Notes under the pieces: model-generated
The model's input: the letters and a program-made list of their open reading frames with translations, nothing else
What the model was told of the DNA's origin: nothing
Database searches by the model: none
DNA from: Acidimicrobiia bacterium
GTDB taxonomy: Bacteria > Actinomycetota > Acidimicrobiia > Spongiisociales > SHLN01
Reading direction: 5' to 3'
Length of the DNA stretch: 6,645 bases
Assembly (NCBI GenBank): GCA_030623545.1
Contig: JAUXLW010000068.1
Location: 1 to 6,645, forward strand
Program-made: the position numbers and the translations under genes
Part shown: positions 6,217 to 6,645 of the stretch, in pieces
Position numbering within the stretch: position 1 is the stretch's first letter
How the letters are laid out: every line of letters begins with the position of its first letter

Positions 6217-6645
6217 TCACCCCTTGGCACCGATCAACAGCGGCACCTGGCGTTCAGCATCGGTCAGGCCGCCGTGATGTCCCACCAGCCGTTTGTCGCT
6301 ATGACTATGCAGGATCAAGGCGTCGTCATCGGCCACAAGGACCCCGTCGGGGGCCCGGCCGGCGAAGCTCGGATGTCGGGGTCCCGGTCCCCACCAATCC
6401 TCCAGCCCGGCTGCCGGGATCCAGGTGGCAGGCAAGCCGGTAGTGGGGATTGGTTCCCCTTTGACGAACATCACTCTCGAATCGCCATACAGCGTGTGAT
6501 CTACTTCGATCTCCTTAGGGAGCCGGATCTGCCTCTCGAAAAGGAAGTCGACATGTCCGTGGTCGGCGGTACCAAGCAGGGTCGCAGTGGCTGGAATTCG
6601 GCGCTGTAACTCTTCCCAGATTGCGTTGGCGGTTGCCAGGGCCCG
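6217..6645 (-). CDS. Alkaline phosphatase superfamily / type I phosphodiesterase-like protein, C-terminal part (runs off window)
   Basis: The minus frame is open from the right edge (6645, exactly in frame) to a TGA at 6217-6219, giving the last 142 residues; the start is outside the window. Two family signatures are visible: GTADHGH at residues 25-31 of the visible part, the Asp-His metal-binding motif of type I phosphodiesterases and nucleotide pyrophosphatases, and LVGHHGGLTDAERQVPLL at about 120-137, holding the last metal-binding His followed by the conserved 'proteins are usually left with PLL' tail. Such enzymes use two zinc-like ions to hydrolyse phosphate mono- or diesters, and the substrate cannot be told from this part. 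The missing half should carry the nucleophile Thr or Ser and the first metal Asp. A + strand frame across the same bases (6085-6609) is a shadow. The gene is convergent with the SnoaL-like gene. Confidence 0.88.
   Translation of the reverse strand, partial: RALATANAIWEELQRRIPATATLLGTADHGHVDFLFERQIRLPKEIEVDHTLYGDSRVMFVKGEPIPTTGLPATWIPAAGLEDWWGPGPRHPSFAGRAPDGVLVADDDALILHSHSDKRLVGHHGGLTDAERQVPLLIGAKG

Noticed and set aside
5984..6220. 78-codon minus-strand frame across the convergent gap
   Set aside because: It begins inside the end of the phosphodiesterase frame, crosses the hairpin, and has shadow-like composition with no ribosome site.

Overview
The window is GC-rich, densely packed bacterial DNA. 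The protein sequences (NuoL/M/N style, a SnoaL-like protein, a type I phosphodiesterase) and the codon use fit a high-GC bacterium. Actinomycetota is my first guess, with Chloroflexota or a related Terrabacteria lineage as an alternative. This is inference from sequence style; no marker gene for taxonomy is present.

Positions 1-4104 hold the 3' end of a nuo operon (respiratory complex I): a nuoL truncated by the window edge, then complete nuoM and nuoN, all on the + strand. The junctions are TGATG (nuoL/nuoM) and ATGA (nuoM/nuoN). These encode the three large antiporter-like membrane subunits that carry proton translocation, and the key Glu/Lys/His residues of the proton channels are intact in all the visible parts. 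A fourth + strand gene starts inside the end of nuoN (29-base overlap). It encodes a predicted exported and membrane-anchored protein with a bactofilin-like beta-solenoid of strikingly regular 17-residue period. It is the most unusual gene here, and its tight coupling to nuoN makes it a co-expressed accessory of unknown role.

From 5330 to 5606 there is a gap with only a weak minus-strand small ORF candidate. Then comes a stand-alone + strand SnoaL-like (ester cyclase / NTF2 fold) gene with a strong ribosome binding site, followed by a perfect GC-rich hairpin with a TTCG loop. The window ends with the C-terminal 142 residues of a minus-strand alkaline-phosphatase-superfamily (type I phosphodiesterase) gene running off the right edge, convergent with the SnoaL-like gene.

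No tRNA, rRNA, CRISPR array, insertion sequence or phage feature was seen. Apart from the solenoid membrane protein, this looks like ordinary chromosomal housekeeping DNA.
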